Below, piece after piece: positions 5,923 to 6,452 of a DNA stretch of 6,452 nt. Numbering within the stretch: position 1 is the stretch's first letter; every line of letters begins with the position of its first letter. The DNA comes from Allopontixanthobacter sp041552775. Lineage in GTDB: Bacteria > Pseudomonadota > Alphaproteobacteria > Sphingomonadales > Sphingomonadaceae. The notes beneath the pieces were generated by a model. The model saw only the letters and a list, made by a program, of their open reading frames with translations, had not been told where the DNA came from and ran no database searches. The position numbers were made by a program, and so were the translations under genes. The DNA lies in contig JBFEKH010000115.1 in NCBI GenBank assembly GCA_041552775.1, positions 1 through 6,452 on the forward strand. The letters run 5' to 3'.

Positions 5923-6452
5923 GCGGCGTTTCAGCATCTGCCAGAATTTCGGGATCAGCCGAAATCCGCGCCTCGACCAATTTGCGGCCTTGGACATAAT
6001 CCTTGACCGAATTGACGCAGTCGAGAGCAATCACGCGGCCTTCCTTGAGGTAAATGACCGAGAATTTACGCGTTGCCGGATCGCCGCGCAGCACCGTCTG
6101 GTCATATTCCATCGACAGTCCGGCGGTCTGCAATTTGAGATCATACTGGTTCGACCAGAACCACGGAAACGCGTGATATGGCTGTTTGTCGCCGCATATC
6201 GCGCGCGCCGCCGTGGCGGCCATGTCATGCGCGTTCTGAACCGATTCGAGCCGGATTACCGCATTGTCGGCAAAGGGATTGGCATGCGCTGCGCAGTCTC
6301 CGATGGCATAGATATCGTCCAGCGTGGTGCGGCAGAATTCGTCCACATCCACGCCGTTTCCGCCCGCCGCGCCCGCCGCAATCAGCGGACCGATGGAAGG
6401 GACGATGCCGATGCCCACCACCACCATGTCCGCCGGAATGATCTCGCCTGAA
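5906..6452 (-). CDS. FAD-dependent ferredoxin reductase, P450-associated type (C-terminal part; 5' end outside window)
   Basis: The frame stays open to the right edge, so 181 C-terminal residues are seen; an internal ATG at 6425-6427 is not the true start. The visible part reads S-G-E-I-I-P-A-D, then V-V-V-G-I-G-I-V-P, the end of the NAD-binding domain. It is followed by D-D-I-Y-A-I-G-D-C-A, the second FAD-contact motif of glutathione-reductase-fold enzymes. After it comes the C-terminal reductase domain with P-W-F-W-S-N-Q-Y-D-L-K-L-Q, as in putidaredoxin, rhodocoxin and terpredoxin reductases. Such enzymes pass electrons from NAD(P)H to a [2Fe-2S] ferredoxin, which then serves a P450 or a dioxygenase. 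The CYP153 gene about 3.5 kb away is a possible client; this pairing is inference. Both FAD- and NAD-binding GxGxxG motifs of the N-terminal half are expected just beyond the window. Confidence 0.92.
   Translation of the reverse strand, partial: SGEIIPADMVVVGIGIVPSIGPLIAAGAAGGNGVDVDEFCRTTLDDIYAIGDCAAHANPFADNAVIRLESVQNAHDMAATAARAICGDKQPYHAFPWFWSNQYDLKLQTAGLSMEYDQTVLRGDPATRKFSVIYLKEGRVIALDCVNSVKDYVQGRKLVEARISADPEILADAETPLKELL

Overview
The window looks like chromosomal DNA from an alphaproteobacterium, most likely of the Sphingomonadales (Erythrobacter/Novosphingobium type). The reasons are the moderately high GC content, the style of the proteins, and the combination of a CYP153-type P450 with a class I P450 reductase, which is common in that group. 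This placement is inference from the protein sequences; there is no rRNA or other marker gene in the window.

Layout. At the left edge is the 3' end of a plus-strand gene for a membrane protein (1-459). Its stop codon directly abuts the stop of a minus-strand msrB (460-957), which encodes a probable Tat-exported lipoprotein methionine-R-sulfoxide reductase. Upstream of msrB, on the same strand, is a CYP153-family cytochrome P450 (1048-2394). The P450 has its own promoter region, in which a perfect TTGACA box is overlapped by an inverted repeat. Next on the minus strand is a two-gene ABC export operon, permease (2541-3791) and ATPase (3788-4795), joined by a 4-nt ATGA overlap. Transcribed divergently from the ATPase, 44 nt away, is queG (4840-5922), the last enzyme of queuosine synthesis. 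Its 3' end overlaps by 17 nt, tail to tail, the end of a minus-strand FAD-dependent ferredoxin reductase that runs off the right edge (5906-6452).

How the genes fit together. The P450 and the reductase are plausible parts of one class I monooxygenase chain (NADH, reductase, [2Fe-2S] ferredoxin, P450). They are separated by unrelated genes, and no ferredoxin gene is visible. The ABC pair is a self-contained exporter of unknown substrate. QueG and MsrB are housekeeping functions (tRNA modification, repair of oxidised envelope proteins). No gap without a gene exceeds about 150 nt. I saw no RNA gene, insertion sequence, CRISPR array or phage gene. This is essentially an ordinary chromosomal region. 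The points worth a second look are the P450 operator, the MsrB variant without a resolving cysteine, and the split P450 electron-transfer chain. I did not find an evident undescribed system.
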